From Dechloromonas agitata is5 (GTDB lineage Bacteria > Pseudomonadota > Gammaproteobacteria > Burkholderiales > Rhodocyclaceae), in NCBI RefSeq assembly GCF_000519045.1, contig NZ_KI912532.1:868001-932000 (forward strand): a DNA stretch of 64,000 nucleotides, read 5' to 3'. Made by a program: the position numbers and the translations under genes. The notes under the pieces are model-generated. The model did not search any database, was not told the origin of the DNA, and saw nothing but the letters and a program-made list of their open reading frames with translations. Of this stretch, positions 18,696-26,973 are shown piece by piece (the stretch's first letter is position 1; the number at the start of each line of letters is the position of its first letter).

Positions 18696-20668
18696 GATGC
18701 CCCCCTCCTGCTCGCACCCAGTTCGATGGACTCCAGCATCGGCAGGTCATCATCGAGTCCTTCCGGCAGATCCTCAAGGGTCTCGCAAACCATGGAGTCC
18801 ACCGGCTGGCGGGCAACAGCCAGCGGATCCTCATTACGAAGTACGGACTCGCTATCAGTATGGAGCAAAGAGGCCCCGAGTTTGCGGCTGGCCATTTTCT
18901 TGTAATCAAGGCTCGCCCGGATCTTCTCCTCGATGGCTGCCCGGGCCTCTTCTATCTGGGCAATCGAATACTGCTCACCAAACGTGCGCCGGGCATGCTC
19001 CCGAACGAGCCTATGCACCCCTCGTGGCAGGCCGGAGGCGTAATCGCTGTTGATGGCCGGCACACGGATGTACTCCCTGGCATGGTCATCATAGACATGC
19101 ACATACTCGACACTGTCCTCGTAGAACTTCAGGGCAACCTTGCGGTTATCCCCGGTCCGCCGCCGCATTTCCTGCAACTGCCGGGAGTTGTAGTGAAGCC
19201 CCTCAAGTTCAATGCCGTAGTGAAACAGGGTTCGGGTTGCCGGGATGCCGGTGATCACGGCCAGTTGTTCCGGGTAGGCCGGCAACTCAATCACGCGCTG
19301 CATGGCTGACTCCCGCCATTTGAGGAGCGGCGTGGTCCCCAGACCGCGATGGTAGGTCACGCTGTAGATATCAACGATCCACCGGGTAATGACATGGGTC
19401 AGGGTTTCAAAATCAATGGCCGCTATCTCTTCAGCCGGATAATCCCCTCGCTCATCGACGGAGGAGAACACCGTTCCCGGCAGACGATGGATCAGTCCCT
19501 TGGCCAGCGTTCGGAAACAGCGCTCGACAGCCCCCTTGAACTGGGGACGGGCCGCCGGGCAGAACAGCTGCTGAATGCCGAGTTCCTGACAGGAGCGCTC
19601 CAGCGCCTCCGAATGCAGATCCATCCCGTTGTCGAGAGCGATGAGATCCATGATCCCGCAGGCCGGCCATTCCCCCTGAATGTCGGGGAAACGGGCCAGC
19701 CATTCAGCCTTGGGCAGGATCGCCTGGCGCAGGCATTGCAGCACCGAATAGCTGGACGGCGCATGGAACGACAGATAGAAACCGACGATCATCCGGCTAT
19801 ACCGGTCAATCGCCAGCGTCATCCAGGGGCGCCCGAGCGGAATCGTCGTGTTTTTGTCGATCACGATGATGTCGAGCGGCGTATGGTCGATTTCGATGCG
19901 CTCGAGGATGGCGCCGACCTTTAAGGTTCCGGTCACCATCCGGTATTTCACCCGGGCAGCCTCGGCCCCCAGCCGGGAGGAATCCACGACATCCTGCCTG
20001 AGATTGTCGATCCACTTGAAAATCGTCGTTCTAGCAGGCGGTTTGATCTGCTCATCCGGCCCGCGATTCGCATTCATCGCCAGAATCCTCTTCCGGACAG
20101 TGTCGTGAATCACGGTTTTTGGGAGCCGCTGGGCCGTCAGATACGACTCGGCAATCGTCTCCTCAAAGATCTGGAAGCGTGGATCGATGTTCTTCGGCTT
20201 TCCACCGAACACCTGCGGGATCAGGGTCATGATCGACCGGGTATTGCGGTAGCGCTTCCACCAGGCATGAACGCTGGATGGGCAGGGAGGCTTCGGATCA
20301 TTCATGATAGTCGCCGCTTCACGGATCCTTTCTGCCCACACTGGCCGCTGGAAAGGCGTGTTATCCGGGTCAACATAGCGGATATAGCGCTCACGACGCC
20401 TGGCCACAGCCTGCCAATGTGCAGGATAGGTGGCGAGATCACGTGGCGTTGCCAGATAGAGGACGTCCGCTGCAGAACTGAGGCTTCCCTCGTCGATCAC
20501 CCACTGACCTGACTGCCATTTGGCGAGCACTTCCCTGTCATCGAAGTTTTCGATTTCCCCGGTATCACGCTCGAACTGCAACTTCCCGGTCGCCAGGCGC
20601 CGTGCAAGTTCGCGCACGGTCTGGTTCTCCAGAAAACGTAGTCCTTTTTTAAAACAGAACCTGATCAT
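18692..20668 (-). CDS. tnsB: TnsB transposase (DDE)
   Basis: This is a 658-residue transposase of the Mu/Tn7 integrase group. The catalytic triad is read as D261 (EIDHTPL), D346 (ALDNGMD) and E382 (GAVERCFRT), matching the positions known for Tn7 TnsB. The N-terminal 240 residues would bind the element ends, and a C-terminal tail of about 100 residues would contact TnsC. TnsB cuts and joins the 3' ends. The start has GGAGGGG 4 bases upstream. It overlaps tnsA by 20 bases and tnsC by 4. Confidence 0.95.
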   Translation of the reverse strand: MIRFCFKKGLRFLENQTVRELARRLATGKLQFERDTGEIENFDDREVLAKWQSGQWVIDEGSLSSAADVLYLATPRDLATYPAHWQAVARRRERYIRYVDPDNTPFQRPVWAERIREAATIMNDPKPPCPSSVHAWWKRYRNTRSIMTLIPQVFGGKPKNIDPRFQIFEETIAESYLTAQRLPKTVIHDTVRKRILAMNANRGPDEQIKPPARTTIFKWIDNLRQDVVDSSRLGAEAARVKYRMVTGTLKVGAILERIEIDHTPLDIIVIDKNTTIPLGRPWMTLAIDRYSRMIVGFYLSFHAPSSYSVLQCLRQAILPKAEWLARFPDIQGEWPACGIMDLIALDNGMDLHSEALERSCQELGIQQLFCPAARPQFKGAVERCFRTLAKGLIHRLPGTVFSSVDERGDYPAEEIAAIDFETLTHVITRWIVDIYSVTYHRGLGTTPLLKWRESAMQRVIELPAYPEQLAVITGIPATRTLFHYGIELEGLHYNSRQLQEMRRRTGDNRKVALKFYEDSVEYVHVYDDHAREYIRVPAINSDYASGLPRGVHRLVREHARRTFGEQYSIAQIEEARAAIEEKIRASLDYKKMASRKLGASLLHTDSESVLRNEDPLAVARQPVDSMVCETLEDLPEGLDDDLPMLESIELGASRRGAS

Positions 20669-21284
20669 GATGCCCCTCCTCCGGAATGCTGATTTGAGAC
20701 TCCTGTGTCAGGGGCGAGGTCAGGTCGCAATGCACATGACCCCAGGCGATCAGGCGGTAGGCAACTGGAGATCCGACCCGCTCGCAAAGCGCACTCAGAG
20801 GCTGCCCGCCACTGGCCAGCCACTGCCCGACGTCGGATAGCACCTGCTCGACCGAGTCATCACGCCGCTGGTAACGGGCGAGAATGGCAAGATTCTGATG
20901 CAGGGGTTCCCGGCGGATGCTGCACTCAGTCAAGATCCGATAATCCCAGCCCAGCCGCCGGTAGTGATCAGCGACTGCGCGCAGTTTCCGGGCAACATCG
21001 GGCCTCGCCAGCATGGCTTCCGGTTTAACTTCCAGATGGATAACTCGACCGCTATTTCCGGTGATCTCGAAATCGGGGTAGTAGCGTCGCGTGGTCTCCT
21101 GATCCACGTAGCCGATCTCCTCGGGCTGCGCCCGGAATGTCCTCACCCCGGGTGAAAACTCGAACAGAAGGATGGCATCCCTTTCCAGAAGGGACTCCCA
21201 GGGCACCATGTGCCCCATTTTCAGGGACGGAAAATGGCCCCTGATCTTGCGACCGCTGCGGGTCACGACTTTGCGCGAAAGCAT
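20649..21284 (-). CDS. tnsA: TnsA 5'-strand endonuclease
   Basis: TnsA cuts the 5' ends of the element, so transposition is cut-and-paste. This 211-residue protein keeps the restriction-endonuclease-like active site: E30 (WESLLERD), D71 (YYPDFEI) and E85-V-K87 (LEVKPE). The second half is the helical TnsA C-terminal domain. The start at 21284 was chosen because GGAG lies 6 bases upstream; ATG at 21290 has no spacing from that site, and the longest frame would need TTG at 21308. Confidence 0.92.
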   Translation of the reverse strand: MLSRKVVTRSGRKIRGHFPSLKMGHMVPWESLLERDAILLFEFSPGVRTFRAQPEEIGYVDQETTRRYYPDFEITGNSGRVIHLEVKPEAMLARPDVARKLRAVADHYRRLGWDYRILTECSIRREPLHQNLAILARYQRRDDSVEQVLSDVGQWLASGGQPLSALCERVGSPVAYRLIAWGHVHCDLTSPLTQESQISIPEEGHHDQVLF

Positions 21285-21382
21285 CTGCATCTCCAGAAAT
21301 CCAGGCAACAGAAGTCCCTGCTAGCCCGGCATTCATGTTTTTTGAGGTGCCCTTCACCCGAAATGAGGAAAAAACTTCTCTC

Positions 21383-21404
21383 TCAGGCCGTAAAAATGGC
21401 CTGA
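21383..21404. promoter_or_regulatory. Perfect 7-bp inverted repeat upstream of tnsA
   Basis: TCAGGCC (21383-21389) and GGCCTGA (21398-21404) flank an 8-base A/T-rich loop, about 100 bp before the tnsA start. It could be an operator or part of the leader RNA. There is no direct evidence for either. Confidence 0.35.
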
Positions 21405-21451
21405 TGCGTCGGGAAAAGGATGGGGAGTTGGCTTGACGCCCGGAGGAGAGA

Positions 21452-21486
21452 TGCTGATACTTGGCTTGTCCAGAGCCGTATCAGCA
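21452..21486. promoter_or_regulatory. Long imperfect palindrome upstream of tnsABC
   Basis: TGCTGATAC (21452-21460) pairs with GTATCAGCA (21478-21486), and inside it GGCT (21463-21466) pairs with AGCC (21474-21477), making a 13-bp stem with a 2-base bulge. It lies between the Xre gene and tnsA. It may be the Xre operator controlling transposition or a leader hairpin. No T-run follows on the tns strand, so a simple terminator is less likely. Confidence 0.4.
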
Positions 21487-21521
21487 ATACCCATGGGGGC
21501 AAGCCGCGAGGTTTGCCCTTT

Positions 21522-21926
21522 TTACATGGTGGCTCTCCTTTCATGATCGCCATCGCTTGAACAGCAATGCGTCGGCGCAAAGGCCTGGAGTAAACCGAGG
21601 ATTGACTGAATCTGACGGGTATCCAGGCGTCCGCTTAGATCACGGAGCTCGTGCCAGAGGGCATATTCGTCAGGGGAGGCATTGGTGGGCAGCAGCACAC
21701 GCCGATCAGAGCATTTCAATGCCCGATCAAGCTCAGCCACTTCTTCGCTATTCAGGGCCAGCCGGCTGATCAGCCGATCAATGAACGCCCGCCGGGGGAG
21801 TCCCTTCAAGCCCTTTTCCAAGGACGACAGATAGCTCTGCTCGTATCCGAGCAGTTCTGCGACCTCCTTTTGCTTCAGGCCGCGCCGTTGTCGAAGTTCG
21901 CGCAAATAGCTCGCGAAGGGGCTCAT
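21522..21926 (-). CDS. Xre-family transcriptional regulator
   Basis: This is a 134-residue protein with an N-terminal Xre/Cro helix-turn-helix: LRELRQRRGLKQKEVAELLG, then YEQSYLSSLEKGLKG, at about residues 8-45. The rest is probably helical and has no recognised domain. It lies just upstream of tnsABC on the same strand and is divergent from the transposase-derived gene, a usual place for an element regulator. Control of tns is inferred. ATG at 21926 has no strong ribosome site. Confidence 0.85.
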   Translation of the reverse strand: MSPFASYLRELRQRRGLKQKEVAELLGYEQSYLSSLEKGLKGLPRRAFIDRLISRLALNSEEVAELDRALKCSDRRVLLPTNASPDEYALWHELRDLSGRLDTRQIQSILGLLQAFAPTHCCSSDGDHERRATM

Positions 21927-22231
21927 GGTGATATCCGGTGAATCACTACCCGGATAATAATCGGCGGAGATACAAGAAACAAACGTAACCTATTGATATA
22001 TATGTGAATACAAAATCAACGGGCTTTGGCTGAAAGCGGGGACGATAGGCAGGTCGGAAAAACTACGTTTGCTGATTTTGAAGTAATGAGCATTCTTATT
22101 TTTCTCTTGCAATAACCAGCTTTCTGTCGATTAGTCGATTTACTTGAATCGTGAATGGTTTCGTATTTTCCGTGTACGATACCGAGGGTTGATTTGGCGC
22201 ACTTTTCGAATACAAAGTGATACCCCCACCC
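21927..22231. other. AT-rich divergent promoter region inside the element
   Basis: These 305 bp separate the leftward Xre gene from the rightward transposase-derived gene and are clearly richer in A/T than the surroundings. No reading frame with family-like sequence is seen. It probably holds both promoters; exact boxes could not be assigned. Confidence 0.45.
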
Positions 22232-23332
22232 ATGGCCGAACGAAAAAAATCCCGCCCCGTTTTCTCTGCCGAGCAGAAGCTGGCCATCCTGCACATGCAG
22301 CCGTTGCTGTATCCCGAGATGCCGATCACGGCACTCTGCAAGCGGGTTGGCATCACACCCAAAACCTATTACGAGTGGGAAAAGGCGTACAAGGCTGACG
22401 GACTGGAGGGATTAAAACCAGTCATTCGTACCCCCTACAGCGCTGCGATAAGCAGCCCGGAGGTGATCCAGGGGATTCTGGCCCTGACCAAAGAACATCC
22501 GCAGTGGTCCTGTACGAGATTGCACAAGGAAATACAGAAACGTGGGGTAAAAACCAGTCGCTATGCTTTCGAAAGAGTCCTGGCCAATCACGGACTACTG
22601 ACTGTCGAATCTCGTGTTGCGGTTGTTGAGCAGGCCATTATCAAAGGCGAGATTTCGCCTAACTCCGAAGAGCTGGAATCGGTGTTCAACATCAATCCCT
22701 GTCTGGCTGACTGGTATCGGATGGGAGAACGACCTCGTTATCCGATAGGTATTGAAGCCGTCTCCTTGGGCCAGAAAAACCGGGCGCTACGGGGTCACTA
22801 CCTCGTTATCACCGTGGATTTCGACAGCCTCTATGTTCTCGGAATACTGGCAAAGGCCAGGGACTATTTGTCAGTGAAGAGACTCGTCAAACAATCACAG
22901 TCACTGTTTGCCAGACCACGCGGGTCGCCCGAAGGGCTATTCATATTCGGCAGCATCTCGGAATCGATCCTCACGGAGGCCTATCAGTGTGAAATCTCGA
23001 TCTACCAGGAAAGCAACAAATATCTGATGAGCACCTGCTTGGGCAGGTCGGAAGGTGCGCTGTCGGTGATCAGGCAAAAAATCAAAGAAACGCTTCTGCC
23101 GAAGCTCAAGGAAGCGAGCTCACTTCAAGCCGGCGAAACCCTCTTGGCCTCTTGGCTTGATGAGCATAACAAGGAATCCGGATATCCGATGTATCCGACT
23201 TTTGGACGAAAATCTATTGATCTGCTTTCTGTCCATACTCGACCTCTCGTGCGCAGCATTTCTGAAGCGCTTTCGCTCTTGAATAGCGGACGGGATTTTC
23301 GGAATCGCAAGCGGACCGTAATGAATCAATAG
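22232..23332 (+). CDS. Transposase-derived protein with degenerate catalytic core
   Basis: This is a 366-residue protein. Residues about 8-125 carry helix-turn-helix segments like those of IS481/IS3-type transposases (ALCKRVGITPKTYYEWEKAY, then WSCTRLHKEI, KTSRYAFERVLANHGLL). The rest resembles the integrase core (HYLVITVDFDSLYVLGI, and LLASWLDEHNKESGYP near the end). Where active enzymes have the first Asp, the D-N-G block and the Glu, this protein reads GIEAVSLGQ, FGSISES and GRSEGALSVI, so the triad appears lost. It may be a domesticated DNA-binding protein of the element. ATG at 22232 is preferred; GTG at 22217 is possible. The assignment is by eye. Confidence 0.6.
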   Translation: MAERKKSRPVFSAEQKLAILHMQPLLYPEMPITALCKRVGITPKTYYEWEKAYKADGLEGLKPVIRTPYSAAISSPEVIQGILALTKEHPQWSCTRLHKEIQKRGVKTSRYAFERVLANHGLLTVESRVAVVEQAIIKGEISPNSEELESVFNINPCLADWYRMGERPRYPIGIEAVSLGQKNRALRGHYLVITVDFDSLYVLGILAKARDYLSVKRLVKQSQSLFARPRGSPEGLFIFGSISESILTEAYQCEISIYQESNKYLMSTCLGRSEGALSVIRQKIKETLLPKLKEASSLQAGETLLASWLDEHNKESGYPMYPTFGRKSIDLLSVHTRPLVRSISEALSLLNSGRDFRNRKRTVMNQ

Positions 23333-23629
23333 GCTGGTATTCGGCCTTTGCCGCCGTTGGCTGATCGGTCAATGTTGGTCAGCAGTCTGGCAGTAAGCTG
23401 CCGTTGAGGCACGCATCACGGCGACCGGCAGCTAGCCGCCTAATTCTGGACCAATGTACAAGGTCGGCTCTGGCCGAGCTCCGACCTCATGCCAGTAGCA
23501 ACAGGCAATGGGTCGGCTAATCCGGCCCCTCTCCTGCCTATTTGAGAAAGTCCCCAATGAAGCCAATAGCAGATGATGCTGAATGTGAGCGAATGAGCAC
23601 TTTGTGATCCGAGTACCAGTATTTTTTCG
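23333..23629. other. Intergenic region between convergent genes
   Basis: No gene is supported here. AGGTCGG at 23461-23467 pairs with CCGACCT at 23481-23487, with CTC/GAG pairing inside, giving a hairpin that could stop transcription from either side, although no T-run is present. Confidence 0.4.
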
Positions 23630-24487
23630 TTACCACTTGCATCCCGTCACAACCAAACCAAAGGCAACGACGGATGCTCCAATCAACCGACGCTTCCAGT
23701 CCTGCTGCTCCTTGAACCAGGTTACGGAGAGAATGCTGGCAATGACGATGCCGGCATTGGTGTAGGTGACGACCTCTGCGGCTGGGAGCGTTCGCATTGC
23801 TTGAATCACCAAGGCATAGGCAGTGCCTATGCAAAGCCCGCCGACGAACATGGCTCTCACGTCGATTCGTTTTTCTGGCAACCAGCGGCCCGTTTTGCGT
23901 TTAAGCTCCCACGAAATGCTGAGCCATGCGGCGAGGTAGCCGACGGAGATGAAGCCGATCAATCCAGCAAAGCCAGGAATGCTCCCGGTTGCAGACTTGT
24001 CGCTCAAGGAGTAAACACTGGTTGCCAGCATCGCCACGACAGCCCAGGGCAGCGCTTTCCGGTCATGTGCGTTACGCAGCGCGCTCCAGGAAAGCAGCCA
24101 AAGCCCGAAGGCACTGATGCCGATTCCCAGCCAGGCGTTGGCGCTCAAAGATTCCCCTGTTAGCAAAACGCTCCACAAGGCAATGAGCAGAGGGGAACTG
24201 CGAACCAGCGGGTAAACCAATGCAACGGGTGCATGCTCGTAGGCCTTGCGAAGCCCCCAGAAATAAATGACGTTGGCCGTTGCCGACGTGATGAGCAGGA
24301 GCGTAAAACTGAAGGTCCAGGTTACGCTCGTGATCAAGGCGGGGAATCCGATTGGGCCTAGCAGGATCAGATGTGTCAGCAACACCCACCATAAGGGGAA
24401 TGCATCGCCAGGTTGCCGTCGGGCGATGAGATTCCAGGCGACATGCATCGCCACCGAGGCTGCTACGGCCAGTATTGCCTCATTCAT
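23630..24487 (-). CDS. EamA/DMT-family permease, last gene of the phn operon
   Basis: This 285-residue protein is hydrophobic throughout, with about ten predicted membrane helices in two similar halves, the EamA (DMT) fold. The N-terminus MNEAILAVAASVAMHVAWNLIA is typical. It overlaps phnP by 8 bases, so it is translationally coupled to the C-P lyase operon. The substrate is unknown; it could import a phosphonate or export a breakdown product, which is inference from position only. Confidence 0.82.
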   Translation of the reverse strand: MNEAILAVAASVAMHVAWNLIARRQPGDAFPLWWVLLTHLILLGPIGFPALITSVTWTFSFTLLLITSATANVIYFWGLRKAYEHAPVALVYPLVRSSPLLIALWSVLLTGESLSANAWLGIGISAFGLWLLSWSALRNAHDRKALPWAVVAMLATSVYSLSDKSATGSIPGFAGLIGFISVGYLAAWLSISWELKRKTGRWLPEKRIDVRAMFVGGLCIGTAYALVIQAMRTLPAAEVVTYTNAGIVIASILSVTWFKEQQDWKRRLIGASVVAFGLVVTGCKW

Positions 24488-25250
24488 TTCCCGTGCCCAG
24501 TTCTACGGTTTCACCATCTGAGGCGATAGAAACTCCCATCGGTGGCACTTGGCTTTCGTCAGAAAGTCTCCAAGCGTCGAAAGTGTGGCCAATATGCGTC
24601 AGCCAAGCATGTGCCGGCTGCACGCGTTCGATGATTTCCAGTGCCGCCGTCCAGTCGTTGTGGTTTTTCGGTATGCCGCCCGGCGGAAAGGAGCAGTCGA
24701 TGGCCAGATCGTATTTTCCCCAGCGACGCAGCCATGCCTCCGTTTTGGGGGGAAGGCCGAGGGTGTCGGTGAGATAGGCGAAGCGGCAGCCGTCTGAACC
24801 TTCAATGGCATAGCCGACGGTTGGCTTGGAATGGATCAGAGGCAAAGGGGTGACGAAGCAATCGCCTACTTGAAACCCTGTGAACTTCTCAACGGTTTTG
24901 AAGTTCAGTAGTCCAGGATTCCGATAGAGGTCTGCGCAGCCTTCGGTATCAGGAGGCCCCCAGACTTGGATAGACGCACCGACACCCCATCGGAGGTGAA
25001 ACAATCCCTGCACATGATCCGGATGGAAATGGGTCAGCGCGATTGCATCCAGGCTTCCCGAAGGAAAACGGTGATCCAGATCCATCAATCCGGCATCGAG
25101 CAGAATGCGGGTCGTGGCAGTTTCGATCAGGGCGCAGCAGGGCCGCCGAATGGCCTCTGGCTGCGTTCTAGCTCGCTCACACGCAGGGCATCTACACCCG
25201 TAAAGCGGAACGCCACCGGCAGCACCGGTGCCGAGGAAGGTCACGCGCAT
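24480..25250 (-). CDS. phnP: Phosphoribosyl cyclic phosphodiesterase PhnP
   Basis: This is a 256-residue metallo-beta-lactamase-fold enzyme. The metal motif is H74-x-H76-x-D78-H79 (THFHPDH). Cysteines C19, C21 and C24 match the extra zinc site known in PhnP. It opens 5-phosphoribosyl 1,2-cyclic phosphate, the product of C-P bond cleavage, to ribose 1,5-bisphosphate. It overlaps phnN by 10 bases, and the EamA permease gene overlaps its end. Confidence 0.93.
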   Translation of the reverse strand: MRVTFLGTGAAGGVPLYGCRCPACERARTQPEAIRRPCCALIETATTRILLDAGLMDLDHRFPSGSLDAIALTHFHPDHVQGLFHLRWGVGASIQVWGPPDTEGCADLYRNPGLLNFKTVEKFTGFQVGDCFVTPLPLIHSKPTVGYAIEGSDGCRFAYLTDTLGLPPKTEAWLRRWGKYDLAIDCSFPPGGIPKNHNDWTAALEIIERVQPAHAWLTHIGHTFDAWRLSDESQVPPMGVSIASDGETVELGTGNE

Positions 25251-25807
25251 GCCAATGCCTTGCTATGAGCCTGGATCAGACTGATCAGTGCTTCCCCTCC
25301 CGTTTCAAGGGTGTCTTCGTTGCGGATGATTTGAGAAAAGCTCCCACTCAATCGCAAATCACGATTGCGTTGCAGGCGTTGTTCGATTTGTTCAGCCGTC
25401 TCGCGGGAGCGGGCGCTCAGGCGGTCGCGCAACGTCGTTTCGGAAACCTCGACCAGCACAGGCAGCAGTTCGGGATAGCGCTGACGCGCCATGGGCAGGT
25501 ATTCGCGCGAACCGTTGACCACGACAGTTACCCCCTTAGCCAGCCATTGATTGATCTCGATGCCGATACCGTAGGAAAGTCCATGGCTTTGCCAGTACAG
25601 GGCAAACAGGTTCGCCTGAGTCCTGGCGGCAAACTCGTCTGTCGACAGGGCGATGTGATTTTCCCCGCCGGCATCGGCCGGTCGGGTGATGTAGCGATGT
25701 GCGAAGCAGATGCCCGGATGCTTCGCCAGTCTTTCGCGGGCGTATTGCATCAGGCTGTCCTTACCGCTGCCGGAGGCACCGACGACATAGATCAGGGGGG
25801 CTGGCAT
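25241..25807 (-). CDS. phnN: Ribose 1,5-bisphosphate phosphokinase PhnN
   Basis: This 188-residue P-loop kinase has Walker A GASGSGKD near residue 10 and a guanylate-kinase-like layout. It converts ribose 1,5-bisphosphate to PRPP, completing the C-P lyase pathway. The start MPAPLIYVVG has GAGGAG 7 bases upstream, so the longer in-frame extension is not used. It follows phnM by 11 bases. Confidence 0.92.
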   Translation of the reverse strand: MPAPLIYVVGASGSGKDSLMQYARERLAKHPGICFAHRYITRPADAGGENHIALSTDEFAARTQANLFALYWQSHGLSYGIGIEINQWLAKGVTVVVNGSREYLPMARQRYPELLPVLVEVSETTLRDRLSARSRETAEQIEQRLQRNRDLRLSGSFSQIIRNEDTLETGGEALISLIQAHSKALACA

Positions 25808-25818
25808 CGGGCATCTCC

Positions 25819-26973
25819 TCAAGCGTGGTCGAAATGGGCGGTCAAGGCCGGCTTGCCGCCGGACCACACCCGCTCGGCCTGTGGCAAACCGCCCATCTGC
25901 TTGACGGCGATCAGGTCAGCCCGCTTTCCGACGGCGATTTCTCCGCGATCCAGCAAGCCAGCGGCGCGTGCCGGGTTGCACGTGACCAGGGTGACGGCCT
26001 GGGGCAGCGTAATGCCGGCCAGCTCGGGCAGGCGCATCACAGACGGCAACAGGGCCGCCGGCGAATAATCGCCACAGAGACAATCGGCCACCCCGGCCAG
26101 AACAGCGTCGAGGGCGCGCATATTGCCTGACTGCGACTTGCCGCGCAGGATGTTGGGCGCACCGAACAGGGTCGCCAGTCCGGCAGATCGTGCCGCTTGT
26201 GCCGTTTCCAGATTGATCGGGAACTCGGAAACGACGGCGCCGAGCGCCTTGACCGCTGCGACTTTAGTCGGCGAATCATCGTCGTGGCTGGCAATGGCCA
26301 CGCCATGCATCCGCGCTTCGTCGGCCAGCACCTGCATGCGAGCTAGGGCGCCCTGGGCTGCCTCGGCCTTGCGCTGCAGAATCTCGTCGAGGGCAGCTTC
26401 GTCTGTTTTATAGGTCTTCGCGAGGTACTGGCGATAAGCCTCGACATCGCGAAACTGGCCCTGGCCCGGGCTGTGATCCATGAATGAAATCAGGTGGGCC
26501 AGCCCGTCGCGCAAAAGTCCCGAGAGATACGGAGGTGCGGTCTCGTCGGTGATCTCGTAACGGGCGTGCACCCGGTTGTCGATCAGGGCGTGCGGTTGCC
26601 AGTCGTGAATCCCCCGGGCGATTTCGGCGGCAAAGGCATTATTCCTGACCCCCAGTTCGTGATTGGCAAAGGACAGCGCATGAAACACGGTGGTGATGCC
26701 GGCAGCGGCATTACGCTTGTCGGCCTGGGCGCAGGCGAAATCCAGCGGGAAATGCACCCCAGGACGGGGTTCGACCTCCTTTTCCAGGGCATCGCAATGC
26801 AGGTCGATCAGGCCGGGCATCAGGAGGCGACCGGCAAGGTTCATTTCAAGCGCCCCGGTCGTTGTTTCGGGGTCGATGGCTACGATCCGTTCGCCTTCGA
26901 TCAACACTGCAAGATCGTCGCGGACTTCATCGGCCAGCACGACGCTGGCGTGTGTGAGCAAAATACGTTTCAT
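25819..26973 (-). CDS. phnM: Alpha-D-ribose 1-methylphosphonate 5-triphosphate diphosphatase PhnM
   Basis: This is a 384-residue amidohydrolase-fold enzyme. The block LMPGLIDLHCDALEKEVEPRPGVHFP near residues 50-75 is the PhnM signature, with the two metal-binding histidine and acidic positions in it. It removes pyrophosphate from the alkylphosphonate ribose triphosphate to give the substrate of PhnJ. It overlaps phnL by 4 bases (ATGA). Confidence 0.94.
   Translation of the reverse strand: MKRILLTHASVVLADEVRDDLAVLIEGERIVAIDPETTTGALEMNLAGRLLMPGLIDLHCDALEKEVEPRPGVHFPLDFACAQADKRNAAAGITTVFHALSFANHELGVRNNAFAAEIARGIHDWQPHALIDNRVHARYEITDETAPPYLSGLLRDGLAHLISFMDHSPGQGQFRDVEAYRQYLAKTYKTDEAALDEILQRKAEAAQGALARMQVLADEARMHGVAIASHDDDSPTKVAAVKALGAVVSEFPINLETAQAARSAGLATLFGAPNILRGKSQSGNMRALDAVLAGVADCLCGDYSPAALLPSVMRLPELAGITLPQAVTLVTCNPARAAGLLDRGEIAVGKRADLIAVKQMGGLPQAERVWSGGKPALTAHFDHA

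Noticed and set aside
21497..21523. Plus-strand terminator (GGGCAA/TTGCCC stem with T-run)
   Set aside because: Looks like a terminator only on the plus strand, where no gene lies upstream; may be chance.
21309..22231. Possible right end of the transposon next to tnsA, as in Tn7
   Set aside because: No TGT/ACA tip with a matching inverted repeat and no AAACC copy was found here; the pair at 15673 and 35586 fits all tests.
22232..23332. An intact IS element
   Set aside because: No terminal inverted repeats recognised around the gene and the catalytic residues appear lost.
15673..23629. CRISPR array or cas genes making this a CRISPR-associated transposon
   Set aside because: No repeat-spacer array or Cas-like protein seen, and the TniQ is of the long TnsD type.
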